Of a DNA stretch of 64,000 bases, positions 1 to 5,071 are shown piece by piece. The stretch lies in NCBI RefSeq assembly GCF_013204885.1, contig NZ_JABMKX010000006.1, forward strand, positions 186,001 to 250,000, given 5' to 3'. Position 1 is the stretch's first letter, and each line of letters opens with the position of its first letter. Both the position numbers and the translations under genes were made by a program. This DNA is from Paenibacillus tritici (GTDB taxonomy: Bacteria; Bacillota; Bacilli; Paenibacillales; Paenibacillaceae). Below the pieces are notes generated by a model. That model was given only the letters and a program-made list of their open reading frames with translations, was not told where the DNA came from and searched no databases.

Positions 1-607
1 ACTGAAGCCTGACCCTATCTTCGCAGCGGTGGAGCATGTACTTACGCAGACTGGGGCTGACGAGGAACAGGCGGGAACTGAGGAGATAGCCGCAGTGAAG
101 CCGCGGATTATTCTAATGTGCCCGCAGGGCCGGACGTATAATCAGCAGATTGCTGAGGAGCTGGCCCAAGAGCAGCATCTTATCTTCATCTGTGGCCACT
201 ATGAAGGCTACGATGAGCGAATCCGTGAGCATCTGGTGACAGACGAGCTGTCGATTGGCGATTATGTGCTAACCGGCGGGGAGCTTCCTGCCTTGACCGT
301 CATTGATTCTGTGGTGCGGCTGCAGCCAGGGGCGCTGGGCAACGAGACCTCTGCGGTAACGGACTCTTTCAGTACCGGTCTGCTGGAATATCCCCATTAT
401 ACCCGTCCGGCTGAGTTCCGGGGCTGGAAGGTGCCGGATATGCTGCTCAGTGGACATCATGCCAATATCGTGGAATGGCGGCGTGAGCAGGCATTGCAGC
501 GTACCCTCGAACGCAGGCCGGATCTGCTTGAGACCGCGGAGCTGACAACGAAGGACAAGCAGACGCTGAAGCGGCTGCAGGAGCAGGCAAGCCTGCAGCA
601 GAAATAA
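1..607 (+). CDS. trmD: tRNA (guanine-N1)-methyltransferase TrmD, 3' portion
   Basis: The reading frame is already open at base 2 and the start lies upstream of the window, so this is a C-terminal fragment of about 201 codons. TrmD methylates G37 of tRNAs with a purine at position 36, including tRNA-Pro, to keep the reading frame. The fragment shows the SpoU/TrmD trefoil-knot S-adenosylmethionine site, seen as the motifs [10 protein letters not shown] and [13 protein letters not shown]. The C-terminal tRNA-binding helical domain is present, with [12 protein letters not shown] followed by WRREQ. A TrmD target, tRNA-Pro(GGG), lies 0.9 kb downstream. In B. subtilis rplS follows directly; here about 3.9 kb of accessory DNA intervenes. 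Confidence 0.96.
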   Translation, partial: LKPDPIFAAVEHVLTQTGADEEQAGTEEIAAVKPRIILMCPQGRTYNQQIAEELAQEQHLIFICGHYEGYDERIREHLVTDELSIGDYVLTGGELPALTVIDSVVRLQPGALGNETSAVTDSFSTGLLEYPHYTRPAEFRGWKVPDMLLSGHHANIVEWRREQALQRTLERRPDLLETAELTTKDKQTLKRLQEQASLQQK

Positions 608-860
608 TGATAAATTTGGGCTTAAATAGAGTCATAGCTGGCGTCTTTTTAACGTATATTACGTTAGGGAGGCGTTTTTTGCTGTGTTCTGAGAACCGGG
701 AACGGGAATTACCAACTAGAACGGATAGGCATAGAAGAAGTTTTGCCAGCGAAATAAATACGAGCAGATGTGCGTCAATACCCTTTTTCTAGGGTAATGA
801 ATAGAGGTGCCGCAAGTAGACATGCAGCTATAGACGCAGCTAGCTTAATTATCGAAAGGA
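608..860. other. Intergenic region after trmD
   Basis: No convincing gene is seen. A short perfect inverted repeat (AACGTA-TAT-TACGTT) near 650-665 and a T-rich stretch at 676-681 could contribute to trmD operon termination, but no clean hairpin plus T-tract is formed. A 61-codon frame at 607-792 lacks a ribosome-binding site. Confidence 0.4.
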
Positions 861-869
861 ATGACTGAA

Positions 870-986
870 GTGACTACGAATACGCATGAACCATTCAAGC
901 CAGCCGTGGACACTGTCCACAAGGAAGCGGAGCCGCTCCGCACGGTAAGCGATATTATTGATTTTTATAAGAATCGCAAATCGTAA
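870..986 (+). CDS. Possible small protein, 38 aa
   Basis: GTG at 870 has an AAAGGA ribosome-binding site nine bases upstream and opens a 38-codon frame ending in TAA. An in-frame ATG at 861 abuts the Shine-Dalgarno and is less likely. The peptide is hydrophilic, with the tail VSDIIDFYKNRKS and no membrane segment or cysteine. It is followed by a hairpin at 1066-1121, so it would be a monocistronic unit. I do not recognise a family. The good ribosome-binding site argues for a real gene; the short length and lack of a clear promoter argue against. Confidence 0.4.
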   Translation: MTTNTHEPFKPAVDTVHKEAEPLRTVSDIIDFYKNRKS

Positions 987-1065
987 TCTTATAATCCAAG
1001 TAATCCAAGAAATGAATTAGACCCTGGAAGCAGGTTCAATAGGCTCAGTAATACAGCAAATTCCA

Positions 1066-1121
1066 CAAATAACCGCTGAAGACAGACGAACCCGAGGTTC
1101 GCCGGCTTTGGCGGTTATTTG
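1066..1121 (+). terminator. Intrinsic terminator-like hairpin after the small ORF
   Basis: An 11-bp perfect inverted repeat, CAAATAACCGC at 1066-1076 and GCGGTTATTTG at 1111-1121, encloses an inner GC-rich region (cccgagg/ccggc). The downstream arm ends in a T-rich segment. It probably ends transcription of the 870-986 unit. Confidence 0.6.
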
Positions 1122-1149
1122 TTTGCCGGAGCGCGAAGAGTGCGGGCCA

Positions 1150-1311
1150 ACAAAAAAAGACCGTCCGAAGACGGTCTCTCTACCCGAGGCGCTAGTTTGA
1201 AACTTTGATCCGTATCCCGCGCCACCAAGGCTTAAAAGGTTCAGCCGTTGGTCCGGGTAAGGGATACGTTCAGCATGTCATGCTTGATGTGAACGCACCT
1301 CCTTTCCTTGT
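1150..1311 (-). ncRNA. Unassigned structured RNA, divergent from tRNA-Pro
   Basis: On the minus strand an extended -10 promoter at 1318-1346 is followed by about 160 nt ending in a textbook intrinsic terminator at 1152-1177. The transcript contains a purine-rich AAAGGAGGTG near its 5' end. An outer stem CGTATCCC/GGGATACG follows, with an inner stem ACCAACGGC/GCCTTGGT (one bulge). No gene on this strand follows within reach, so it is not an ordinary 5' leader. It matches no riboswitch or housekeeping RNA consensus I can recall. The frame starting ATG ACA TGC at 1281 stops at once (TGA), then stays open for 25 codons to 1192, which may be chance. It could be a regulatory small RNA, an orphan attenuator or a peptide-encoding transcript. 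Confidence 0.55.
1152..1177 (-). terminator. Intrinsic terminator of the minus-strand RNA
   Basis: On the minus strand an 8-bp stem AGACCGTC/GACGGTCT closed by a TTCG tetraloop is followed by seven T residues (plus-strand A tract 1152-1158). This is a canonical Rho-independent terminator and fixes the direction of the RNA. Confidence 0.9.
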
Positions 1312-1317
1312 GCCAAG

Positions 1318-1346
1318 AGTATAGCATAGCTTTTACGGAAAATCCA
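1318..1346 (-). promoter_or_regulatory. Sigma-A promoter for the minus-strand RNA
   Basis: Reading the minus strand, TGGATT (1346-1341) and an extended -10, TGC-TATACT (1326-1318), are separated by 17 bp. The expected transcription start is near 1311, just upstream of the AAAGGAGG sequence. Confidence 0.6.
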
Positions 1347-1387
1347 TTGAATTTTAATAATAATCTAAAAAAATATAAAACTCCTAT

Positions 1388-1416
1388 TTGAAACCGGAGG
1401 ACGGGTGCGGTATATT
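1388..1416 (+). promoter_or_regulatory. Sigma-A promoter for tRNA-Pro
   Basis: TTGAAA at 1388-1393 and TATATT at 1411-1416 are separated by exactly 17 bp. Transcription would begin near 1423, giving a leader of about 85 nt before the tRNA. It points away from the minus-strand RNA promoter 45 bp upstream. Confidence 0.65.
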
Positions 1417-1507
1417 AAAAATAGAAGCAGAAAGTAACCGCATAGTGGCATATTAGGCCAGCGGCGAACGTATCTTATTCATGGGTATTCGGTTGAGATT
1501 GCAATGT

Positions 1508-1581
1508 CGGGGTATAGCGCAGCCAGGTAGCGCGCACCCTTGGGGTGGGTGAGGTCGCAGGTTCGAATCCTGTTACTCCGA
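1508..1581 (+). tRNA. tRNA-Pro (anticodon GGG)
   Basis: A 74-nt cloverleaf folds by eye. The acceptor stem is CGGGGTA/TACTCCG with one G-U pair. The D stem is GCGC/GCGC and the anticodon stem CACCC/GGGTG has loop TTGGGGT, giving anticodon GGG. The T stem is GCAGG/CCTGT with loop TTCGAAT. The CCA end is not encoded (TCA follows). Its 3' half is duplicated exactly at 1967-2014, marking an insertion into this gene that left the tRNA intact. Confidence 0.95.
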
Positions 1582-1585
1582 TCAG
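1538..1585 (+). repeat. Left 48-bp direct repeat (attL-like, inside tRNA-Pro)
   Basis: This copy begins at CCTTGGGG in the anticodon loop and ends GATCAG, four bases beyond the tRNA. It is identical over 48 bp to 1967-2014. Confidence 0.9.
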
Positions 1586-1600
1586 ATTATATAAATGATT

Positions 1601-1628
1601 TTGAATTATGAACAATATACTGTATACT
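1601..1628 (+). promoter_or_regulatory. Promoter of the putative RNA antitoxin
   Basis: TTGAAT at 1601-1606 and TATACT at 1623-1628 are separated by 16 bp, pointing towards the toxin gene from its 3' side. Transcription would start near 1635. Confidence 0.55.
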
Positions 1629-1634
1629 AACAGA

Positions 1635-1762
1635 TATCAAAGGAGTCGCACATACGACACGACTCCCCGAGTAATAGCCGCTTTTAAGGGCGGTAGGCTT
1701 AAAAAGTGGAATATTGAACAAAAAGTAGACCATTCACCTTTGCCGAGGGCGGTCTACTTTTT
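1635..1762 (+). ncRNA. Putative antisense RNA antitoxin
   Basis: A transcript from the promoter at 1601-1628 would run about 130 nt to the bidirectional terminator at 1720-1762. It would overlap and be complementary to the 3' end of the convergent toxin mRNA. It carries a 7-bp hairpin GGAGTCG/CGACTCC at 1642-1666. This matches the convergent, 3'-overlapping layout of Bacillus TxpA/RatA and Bsr/SR type I systems. The assignment is by arrangement, not by sequence match. The 77-codon frame spanning it (1608-1841) has no ribosome-binding site and is taken as fortuitous. Confidence 0.55.
1720..1762. terminator. Bidirectional terminator shared by toxin mRNA and antitoxin RNA
   Basis: A 12-bp perfect inverted repeat, AAAAAGTAGACC at 1720-1731 and GGTCTACTTTTT at 1751-1762, has A and T tracts on both flanks. 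It can therefore end transcription in both directions. The toxin stop codon lies inside the stem. Confidence 0.85.
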
Positions 1763-1837
1763 GTTGTGGAATGAAAGTATAAGAACAACTAATGTCGCGA
1801 ATGAAATCATTAGCGTCAATGTGTCTTTAACTGTCAT
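1754..1837 (-). CDS. Type I toxin, putative holin-like small membrane peptide (27 aa)
   Basis: This is a 27-residue peptide starting MTVKDTLTLMISFATLVV and ending FHNKK. It has a single hydrophobic helix (residues 6-22) and a short polar tail, the hallmark of the 'putative holin-like toxin' peptides of Bacillales and lactobacilli. Such peptides insert into the membrane and stop growth or depolarise the cell. ATG at 1837 has GGGAGGG eight bases upstream. A minus-strand extended -10 (TGATATAAT) lies at 1914-1906. The leader contains GGGCGGTC, complementary to GACCGCCC just after the stop codon. This could fold the full-length mRNA into a translation-inert form, as in known type I toxins. The regulatory model is inference. 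Confidence 0.75.
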   Translation of the reverse strand: MTVKDTLTLMISFATLVVLILSFHNKK

Positions 1838-1905
1838 ATAGGCATCCCTCCCTTCTGTGGAGAGGTAGCCGACCGCCCTTGCAAGCCTATTCTATTACTG
1901 GAACG

Positions 1906-1914
1906 ATTATATCA
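1906..1914 (-). promoter_or_regulatory. Extended -10 promoter of the toxin gene
   Basis: The minus strand reads TGA-TATAAT, a perfect -10 hexamer with the TGn extension. No good -35 hexamer is present 17 bp upstream. The start would be near 1899, leaving a leader of about 60 nt. Confidence 0.6.
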
Positions 1915-1966
1915 TGTTTTCTAGCAGAAGTGGCATGTATTGCTATTTATTTATTATGATCAGTTT

Positions 1967-2014
1967 CCTTGGGGTGGGTGAGGTCGCAGGTTCGAATCCT
2001 GTTACTCCGATCAG
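1967..2014 (+). repeat. Right 48-bp direct repeat (attR-like partial tRNA-Pro copy)
   Basis: This is an exact copy of 1538-1585, the anticodon loop to 3' end of tRNA-Pro plus 4 nt. It has no 5' half and cannot make a tRNA. Confidence 0.9.
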
Positions 2015-2018
2015 CGCA

Positions 2019-2063
2019 AAAAACACTTCTGTCAAGGTTTCGTGCCTTGGCGGAAGTGTTTTT
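2019..2063 (+). terminator. Intrinsic terminator, probably the ancestral tRNA-Pro terminator
   Basis: An 11-bp stem AAAAACACTTC (2019-2029) pairs with GAAGTGTTTTT (2053-2063), with inner pairing TGTCAAGG/CCTTGGCG, and ends in a T tract. Its position right after the tRNA 3'-end repeat suggests it belonged to the uninterrupted tRNA gene. It also serves the convergent gene at 2091-2285. Confidence 0.8.
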
Positions 2064-2090
2064 ATAATAGACTATTAATTTACCGGTAGG

Positions 2091-2285
2091 CTATATCCTG
2101 CCCCTATCCTCATCCCGGCGGGTAAGCATGATTACCCCGGTAACGAGTGAATATAAGGCAACAACCATAAGCAATACAATAGCCCAAGTATAATTGCGTA
2201 CGGTGTAGGTGAGTGAAGCGAAAATGATAAACCAGGCGATCCGCAGTACTCCTTCATTGATAAAACGTCTGCCAGCTGTACTCAT
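2091..2285 (-). CDS. Small two-helix membrane protein, unknown function
   Basis: This is a 64-residue protein with two hydrophobic segments (about residues 14-31 and 34-54) separated by a short polar turn. The tail is charged (RRDEDRGRI). AAGGAGGC lies about nine bases before the ATG at 2285. No catalytic or metal-binding motif is present and I do not recognise the family. The gene is monocistronic and converges on the tRNA-Pro region. A repeated TGTTCACAA motif occurs upstream at 2317-2325 and 2392-2400 and may be regulatory. Confidence 0.65.
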   Translation of the reverse strand: MSTAGRRFINEGVLRIAWFIIFASLTYTVRNYTWAIVLLMVVALYSLVTGVIMLTRRDEDRGRI

Positions 2286-2316
2286 GATTCCTGCCTCCTT
2301 ATGGATTGTAGAATAT

Positions 2317-2400
2317 TGTTCACAATCGTAAGCGGTTAATTTCGTATTTGTACTTTAATAGTACCCCTTTTTACACAAAATTGATACACAATGTTCACAA
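2317..2400. promoter_or_regulatory. Pair of TGTTCACAA repeats between divergent small genes
   Basis: The nonamer occurs at 2317-2325 and 2392-2400 in the 229-bp space between the divergent genes at 2285 and 2515. The first copy extends to the palindrome-like TTGTTCACAA. A regulator binding site is possible; I cannot name one. Confidence 0.25.
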
Positions 2401-2514
2401 GTACTTGATTTCACAGCTGTTTTAGTTATAGACAGTTGCCTCATGACTATAGCCGTTACCGGCTTATCCCTCCCCTCATAAGATACAGAAACACGATTGA
2501 GGAGGAAAGAGCAG

Positions 2515-2772
2515 ATGGAAGCTTATTATAATTGTCTCCATTGCAAGGATAAGCGGGTACGTATCATGACAAAGGACGGTAAACGTCACGAAGGAATCAT
2601 CGTAGATGTGGACCAGAATAATGTGTACTTGAAGACAAAAGGCAATGGCAGAATGAAAACCTCGGCATTCTATCCGGGCGGTGCGGGGAGTTATTATGGC
2701 GGCTATTATGGCTATGGCAGCGAGATCCTTACCCTAAGCTTGTTCACCCTTCTGGCCATTGCTCTGATCTGA
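2515..2772 (+). CDS. Small Sm-like, Gly/Tyr-rich protein, unknown function
   Basis: The ATG at 2515 follows AGGAGGAAA at ideal spacing; a frame opening at 2497 would read through that Shine-Dalgarno, so 2515 is preferred. The 85-residue product begins with a CLHC pair. A basic segment with a strand pattern (RVRIMTKDGKRHEGIIVDVD) then resembles an Sm/LSM or spore-coat type beta-barrel. A Gly/Tyr-rich stretch (GGAGSYYGGYYGYGS) and a hydrophobic C-terminus follow. The composition is reminiscent of small spore or envelope proteins of Bacilli, but that is a guess. Confidence 0.65.
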   Translation: MEAYYNCLHCKDKRVRIMTKDGKRHEGIIVDVDQNNVYLKTKGNGRMKTSAFYPGGAGSYYGGYYGYGSEILTLSLFTLLAIALI

Positions 2773-2782
2773 TTGCCGCATA

Positions 2783-2832
2783 CACGCAAAAAAGTGGGCT
2801 CCTGAAGGTCAGGAATGCCCACTTTGTGCGTG
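2783..2832. terminator. Bidirectional terminator between convergent genes
   Basis: A long hairpin pairs CACGCAAAAAAGTGGGC near 2783 with GCCCACTTTGTGCGTG ending at 2832, with inner TCCTGA/TCAGGA. It separates the convergent genes ending at 2772 and 2849. Confidence 0.75.
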
Positions 2833-2848
2833 ATGGAAACGTCTGAGG

Positions 2849-3802
2849 TTATGGATTTACGGAAATGGCACCAATCTCTGTGCTTAAGGAAACCAGCGGA
2901 CCGCCGCCGTTGAAGTCATTCTCTTCGCCGCTCACAACGCCGGATATATCGCCGAGTTCACTGCGGGCTTTCACAGTACACTTCATTAAATCTGCCAGAT
3001 CGGCAGTGATTGTACCTATATTGCTCTTGGCCTTAAGGCTACTGCCTTTGTCCATTCCGGAAATTGCAAGCTCGATACTTCCCGTATTCGACTCGACACT
3101 GGATTTGCCGGTAATGACCGAATCTTGAAGGATGATGCTGCCGACATTGCTGTTGATGTCAAAAGTCCCCTCTAGACCGCGAATTTGAACGGTACCTACA
3201 TTATTATCAATCTCAAATTTGCCGACAGTATCCGGAAGCTCAATTACATAATTAATACTGAAATTGGAGTCTCCGTATTTCTTCTGTGCCCAGTCCCAGA
3301 GACTCTTCTTCGTGTTGTCTGTACTATGAGTAGAGACGATTAGCGCGTCGCCCTTATGCTCAATAGATACTTCTGCATGATCCAGCACGCCAGATACCAG
3401 CTTGTGGCCCGGCTGTTCATGAACAATAACAGTGGCCTTGACAGCGATCTCGTCACCGGAAGCAGGCATTACTACAACCTCTCCCAGCGCGTTATCAAGC
3501 TTAAGTAAAGAAGCCGAATCTGCGGGCAGGGAGGTGGAGAATTCCCGGCTGATCCCGTTCTCGTTAATTGTGTCTTGAACCATGTCCGTTGTATGCTGGA
3601 CAACGTCGCCTACAGCGACAGTAGCATTGCTGAGACCCTGCTTAACGGCTTCAGCTGCGTCCTGCTTGAAGGTGCCGGATATGCTCTGTTCAAGCTGGTT
3701 ATCTGCAGCCTCTTTGCCGGGAAGCTCTCTGCAGCCGGCCAGTAATGCAATAGAGAATACGGCCATGGCTGCAATTATTGCTGTGCTATGTTGTTTCTTC
3801 AA
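2849..3802 (-). CDS. DUF4097-type beta-strand-repeat lipoprotein
   Basis: The TTG at 3802 follows AGGAGG by eight bases and yields a clean signal peptide: KK, a hydrophobic core, then lipobox LLAGC with Cys24. An upstream ATG frame (3847) would bury the signal and is rejected. After a polar linker the protein consists of short beta-strand repeats such as GEVVVMPASGDEI, VGTVQIRGLEG and VGSIILQDS. This is typical of the DUF4097 adhesin-like beta-helix fold, here 317 residues. It is probably an outer-face membrane-anchored envelope protein. DUF4097 proteins often sit with stress-response or anti-sigma genes, but no such partner is adjacent here. Confidence 0.8.
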   Translation of the reverse strand: MKKQHSTAIIAAMAVFSIALLAGCRELPGKEAADNQLEQSISGTFKQDAAEAVKQGLSNATVAVGDVVQHTTDMVQDTINENGISREFSTSLPADSASLLKLDNALGEVVVMPASGDEIAVKATVIVHEQPGHKLVSGVLDHAEVSIEHKGDALIVSTHSTDNTKKSLWDWAQKKYGDSNFSINYVIELPDTVGKFEIDNNVGTVQIRGLEGTFDINSNVGSIILQDSVITGKSSVESNTGSIELAISGMDKGSSLKAKSNIGTITADLADLMKCTVKARSELGDISGVVSGEENDFNGGGPLVSLSTEIGAISVNP

Positions 3803-3849
3803 TATATATACCCTCCTAAAGGTTAATGGTTGCTTATGTATACTCAAGT

Positions 3850-3855
3850 ATTATA
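3850..3855 (-). promoter_or_regulatory. Candidate -10 of the DUF4097 lipoprotein gene
   Basis: TATAAT occurs on the minus strand about 48 bp upstream of the TTG start, with a weak TTATTC 17 bp further upstream. Confidence 0.35.
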
Positions 3856-3899
3856 TATTATGGGAAAACATTGAATAACAGGCTGGCGGCGGGTTGTCG

Positions 3900-3919
3900 T
3901 ACTGGACCATAGTCCAGTA
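3900..3919. promoter_or_regulatory. Perfect 8-bp palindrome in divergent promoter region
   Basis: TACTGGAC-CATA-GTCCAGTA is a perfect inverted repeat in the region between the divergent genes at 3802 and 4076. It is followed by a candidate TATGAT -10 for the rightward gene. It is a plausible operator for an unidentified regulator. Confidence 0.35.
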
Positions 3920-3996
3920 TGGCTGTGACTTCAACGTTACAATATGATACACTGGCGTTAGATCTAAGGACCGGAAGAATGAAGCCTGGCGGCTGG

Positions 3997-4035
3997 AACA
4001 GACCGGCACGGAAGCAGGCCGGCACAAGGTCTGTT
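3997..4035 (+). promoter_or_regulatory. Leader hairpin before the zinc-ribbon membrane protein
   Basis: AACAGACC (3997-4004) pairs with GGTCTGTT (4028-4035) around a GC-rich loop and is followed by TACTATTTT, about 40 nt before the ATG. It could be an attenuator or a stability hairpin. Confidence 0.35.
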
Positions 4036-4075
4036 TACTATTTTGACTGATGAAGTCAGAGGAGCGGATGAGCCA

Positions 4076-4369
4076 ATGCAATATGCGGGAGTCTTGATTA
4101 TTTTGTTGGTTGGTGCAGTTGTCTATGTCGTGTACCGCAACCGGATGAGCCAAGAGCAGTCTCATGCGCCGGAGCCGGGTAAGGCCAGCAATGTGATCTC
4201 TATGGAAGGTCACCGCAGGGCCAAGCAGAACGCTGCGGATCAGCTGTGCTCTTCCTGTAAGAAGAAGAACGGGAAGCTGATTTTTTATGCCCAGGATGAT
4301 GGAAGTGTGGTCGGGCTCTGCAAGGATTGCAAGGCCAAAGCGAAGAAACGGGATATGCTGCCGCTTTGA
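4076..4369 (+). CDS. Membrane-anchored zinc-ribbon protein, unknown function
   Basis: ATG at 4076 follows AGAGGAG; a longer frame from 4043 has no ribosome-binding site. The 97-residue product has one N-terminal transmembrane segment (residues 4-18). A polar linker leads to a C-terminal zinc ribbon with two CxxC knuckles, CSSCKKK and CKDCKAK, in a basic context. This suggests a single-pass protein with a cytoplasmic metal-binding or nucleic-acid-binding domain. I do not recognise a named family. It lies directly upstream of rplS but is separated by the rplS promoter. Confidence 0.7.
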   Translation: MQYAGVLIILLVGAVVYVVYRNRMSQEQSHAPEPGKASNVISMEGHRRAKQNAADQLCSSCKKKNGKLIFYAQDDGSVVGLCKDCKAKAKKRDMLPL

Positions 4370-4387
4370 TTAAACTAAATATTACTA

Positions 4388-4416
4388 TTGCACAAGCCTA
4401 TGTTTTATGATATTAT
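4388..4416 (+). promoter_or_regulatory. Sigma-A promoter of rplS
   Basis: TTGCAC at 4388-4393 and TATTAT at 4411-4416 are 17 bp apart, with a TGA extension before the -10. It gives rplS independent expression now that trmD is distant. Confidence 0.65.
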
Positions 4417-4437
4417 TATTTCTGTTGTGTGGAATAC

Positions 4438-4496
4438 GGTGGTCCTCTGCGGATAATGAGGGAGAGCAATGGTTCTCCGGAAGAGGCAAGAACACC
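4438..4496 (+). promoter_or_regulatory. Probable ribosomal protein L19 leader
   Basis: The 5' untranslated region can fold through GGTG (4438-4441)/CACC (4493-4496) and CCTCT (4444-4448)/AGAGG (4482-4486), with an inner GGAGA/TCTCC hairpin. Firmicutes rplS mRNAs carry a structured L19 leader thought to mediate autoregulation. Placement and shape fit, but I could not run a covariance model. Confidence 0.5.
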
Positions 4497-4519
4497 TGTA
4501 CGGAAGGAGGAAGTCCTTA

Positions 4520-4864
4520 ATGAATATCCTACAAGCAATTACACAAGAGCAACTTCGTACTGATATCCCGAGTTTTCGCCCGGGTGACACTTTGAAGGTG
4601 CATGTAAAAGTTATCGAAGGAACTCGTGAGCGTATCCAGTTGTTCGAAGGCGTTGTAATCAAACGTCGCGGCGGCGGAATCGGTGAGACTTTTACGGTTC
4701 GTAAAATCTCTTATGGTGTTGGTGTGGAAAGAACATTCCCAGTCAACTCCCCTAAACTCGAGAAAATCGAAGTGGCTCGCCGTGGTAAAGTGCGTCGTGC
4801 GAAGCTGTACTATCTTCGTGACCTGCGCGGTAAAGCTGCAAGAATTAAAGAAATTCGTCGCTAG
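4520..4864 (+). CDS. rplS: 50S ribosomal protein L19
   Basis: This is a 114-residue L19, starting [12 protein letters not shown], with the conserved core [16 protein letters not shown] and the basic C-terminus [21 protein letters not shown]19 sits at the 30S-50S interface near bridge B6. The ATG at 4520 follows AAGGAGGA at normal spacing; an upstream in-frame start at 4469 lies in the leader RNA and is rejected. The gene has its own promoter and leader and ends at a strong terminator. Confidence 0.98.
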   Translation: MNILQAITQEQLRTDIPSFRPGDTLKVHVKVIEGTRERIQLFEGVVIKRRGGGIGETFTVRKISYGVGVERTFPVNSPKLEKIEVARRGKVRRAKLYYLRDLRGKAARIKEIRR

Positions 4865-4878
4865 AATAGTGACAGGGG

Positions 4879-4904
4879 AAAGGGGCTTGAATTCAAGCCC
4901 CTTT
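4879..4904 (+). terminator. Terminator after rplS
   Basis: A perfect 11-bp stem, AAAGGGGCTTG/CAAGCCCCTTT, with AATT loop is followed by a T-rich stretch (cgtttatttc). Confidence 0.85.
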
Positions 4905-5009
4905 CGTTTATTTCTTTGAAATCTACGACTAACATTGAACTTACACATATGTGCCTTAGGAACAGCTTCTCCGAAAAGGCCTCCTGAAGGAGTAATCGCG
5001 GGGGAGTTT

Positions 5010-5038
5010 TTGGCAGGAGCTTTTTTGTATTGTATAGT
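5010..5038 (+). promoter_or_regulatory. Sigma-A promoter of lepB
   Basis: TTGGCA at 5010-5015 and TATAGT at 5033-5038 are exactly 17 bp apart, 34 bp before the lepB start. lepB therefore need not depend on rplS transcription. Confidence 0.65.
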
Positions 5039-5071
5039 GGAGATAACAAGATATGGAGAGGACGGTGAACT

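Larger units (their letters stand above)
1538..2014. mobile_element. Minimal tRNA-flanked element carrying a type I toxin-antitoxin locus
   Basis: Two identical 48-bp copies of the tRNA-Pro 3' half (1538-1585 and 1967-2014) flank about 380 bp. The repeat starts in the anticodon loop and runs 4 nt past the tRNA, which is where tyrosine-recombinase attachment sites in tRNA genes commonly lie. Inside are only the holin-like toxin (1754-1837) and a convergent RNA unit. There is no integrase, excisionase or capsid gene. The terminator at 2019-2063 directly abuts the right copy and is probably the original tRNA terminator. I infer insertion of a non-autonomous element or a deletion remnant of a larger island; the family is unknown to me. 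Confidence 0.65.

Noticed and set aside
607..792. 61-codon frame after trmD
   Set aside because: It starts within the trmD stop region without a Shine-Dalgarno and does not resemble a protein.
1192..1281. Selenoprotein reading of the TGA in the minus-strand RNA
   Set aside because: The ATG is about 16 nt from the Shine-Dalgarno, only three codons precede the TGA, and no selenocysteine machinery or SECIS consensus can be shown here. It is kept only as a remark in the RNA entry.
1150..1311. T-box leader (GGTGGCGCGGG resembles AGGGTGGNACCGCG)
   Set aside because: No specifier stem, no full T-box sequence and no aminoacyl-tRNA synthetase or amino-acid gene downstream on that strand.
1608..1841. 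77-codon plus-strand frame across the toxin locus
   Set aside because: No Shine-Dalgarno sequence, no recognisable protein content, and it runs antisense to the supported toxin gene and through its terminator.
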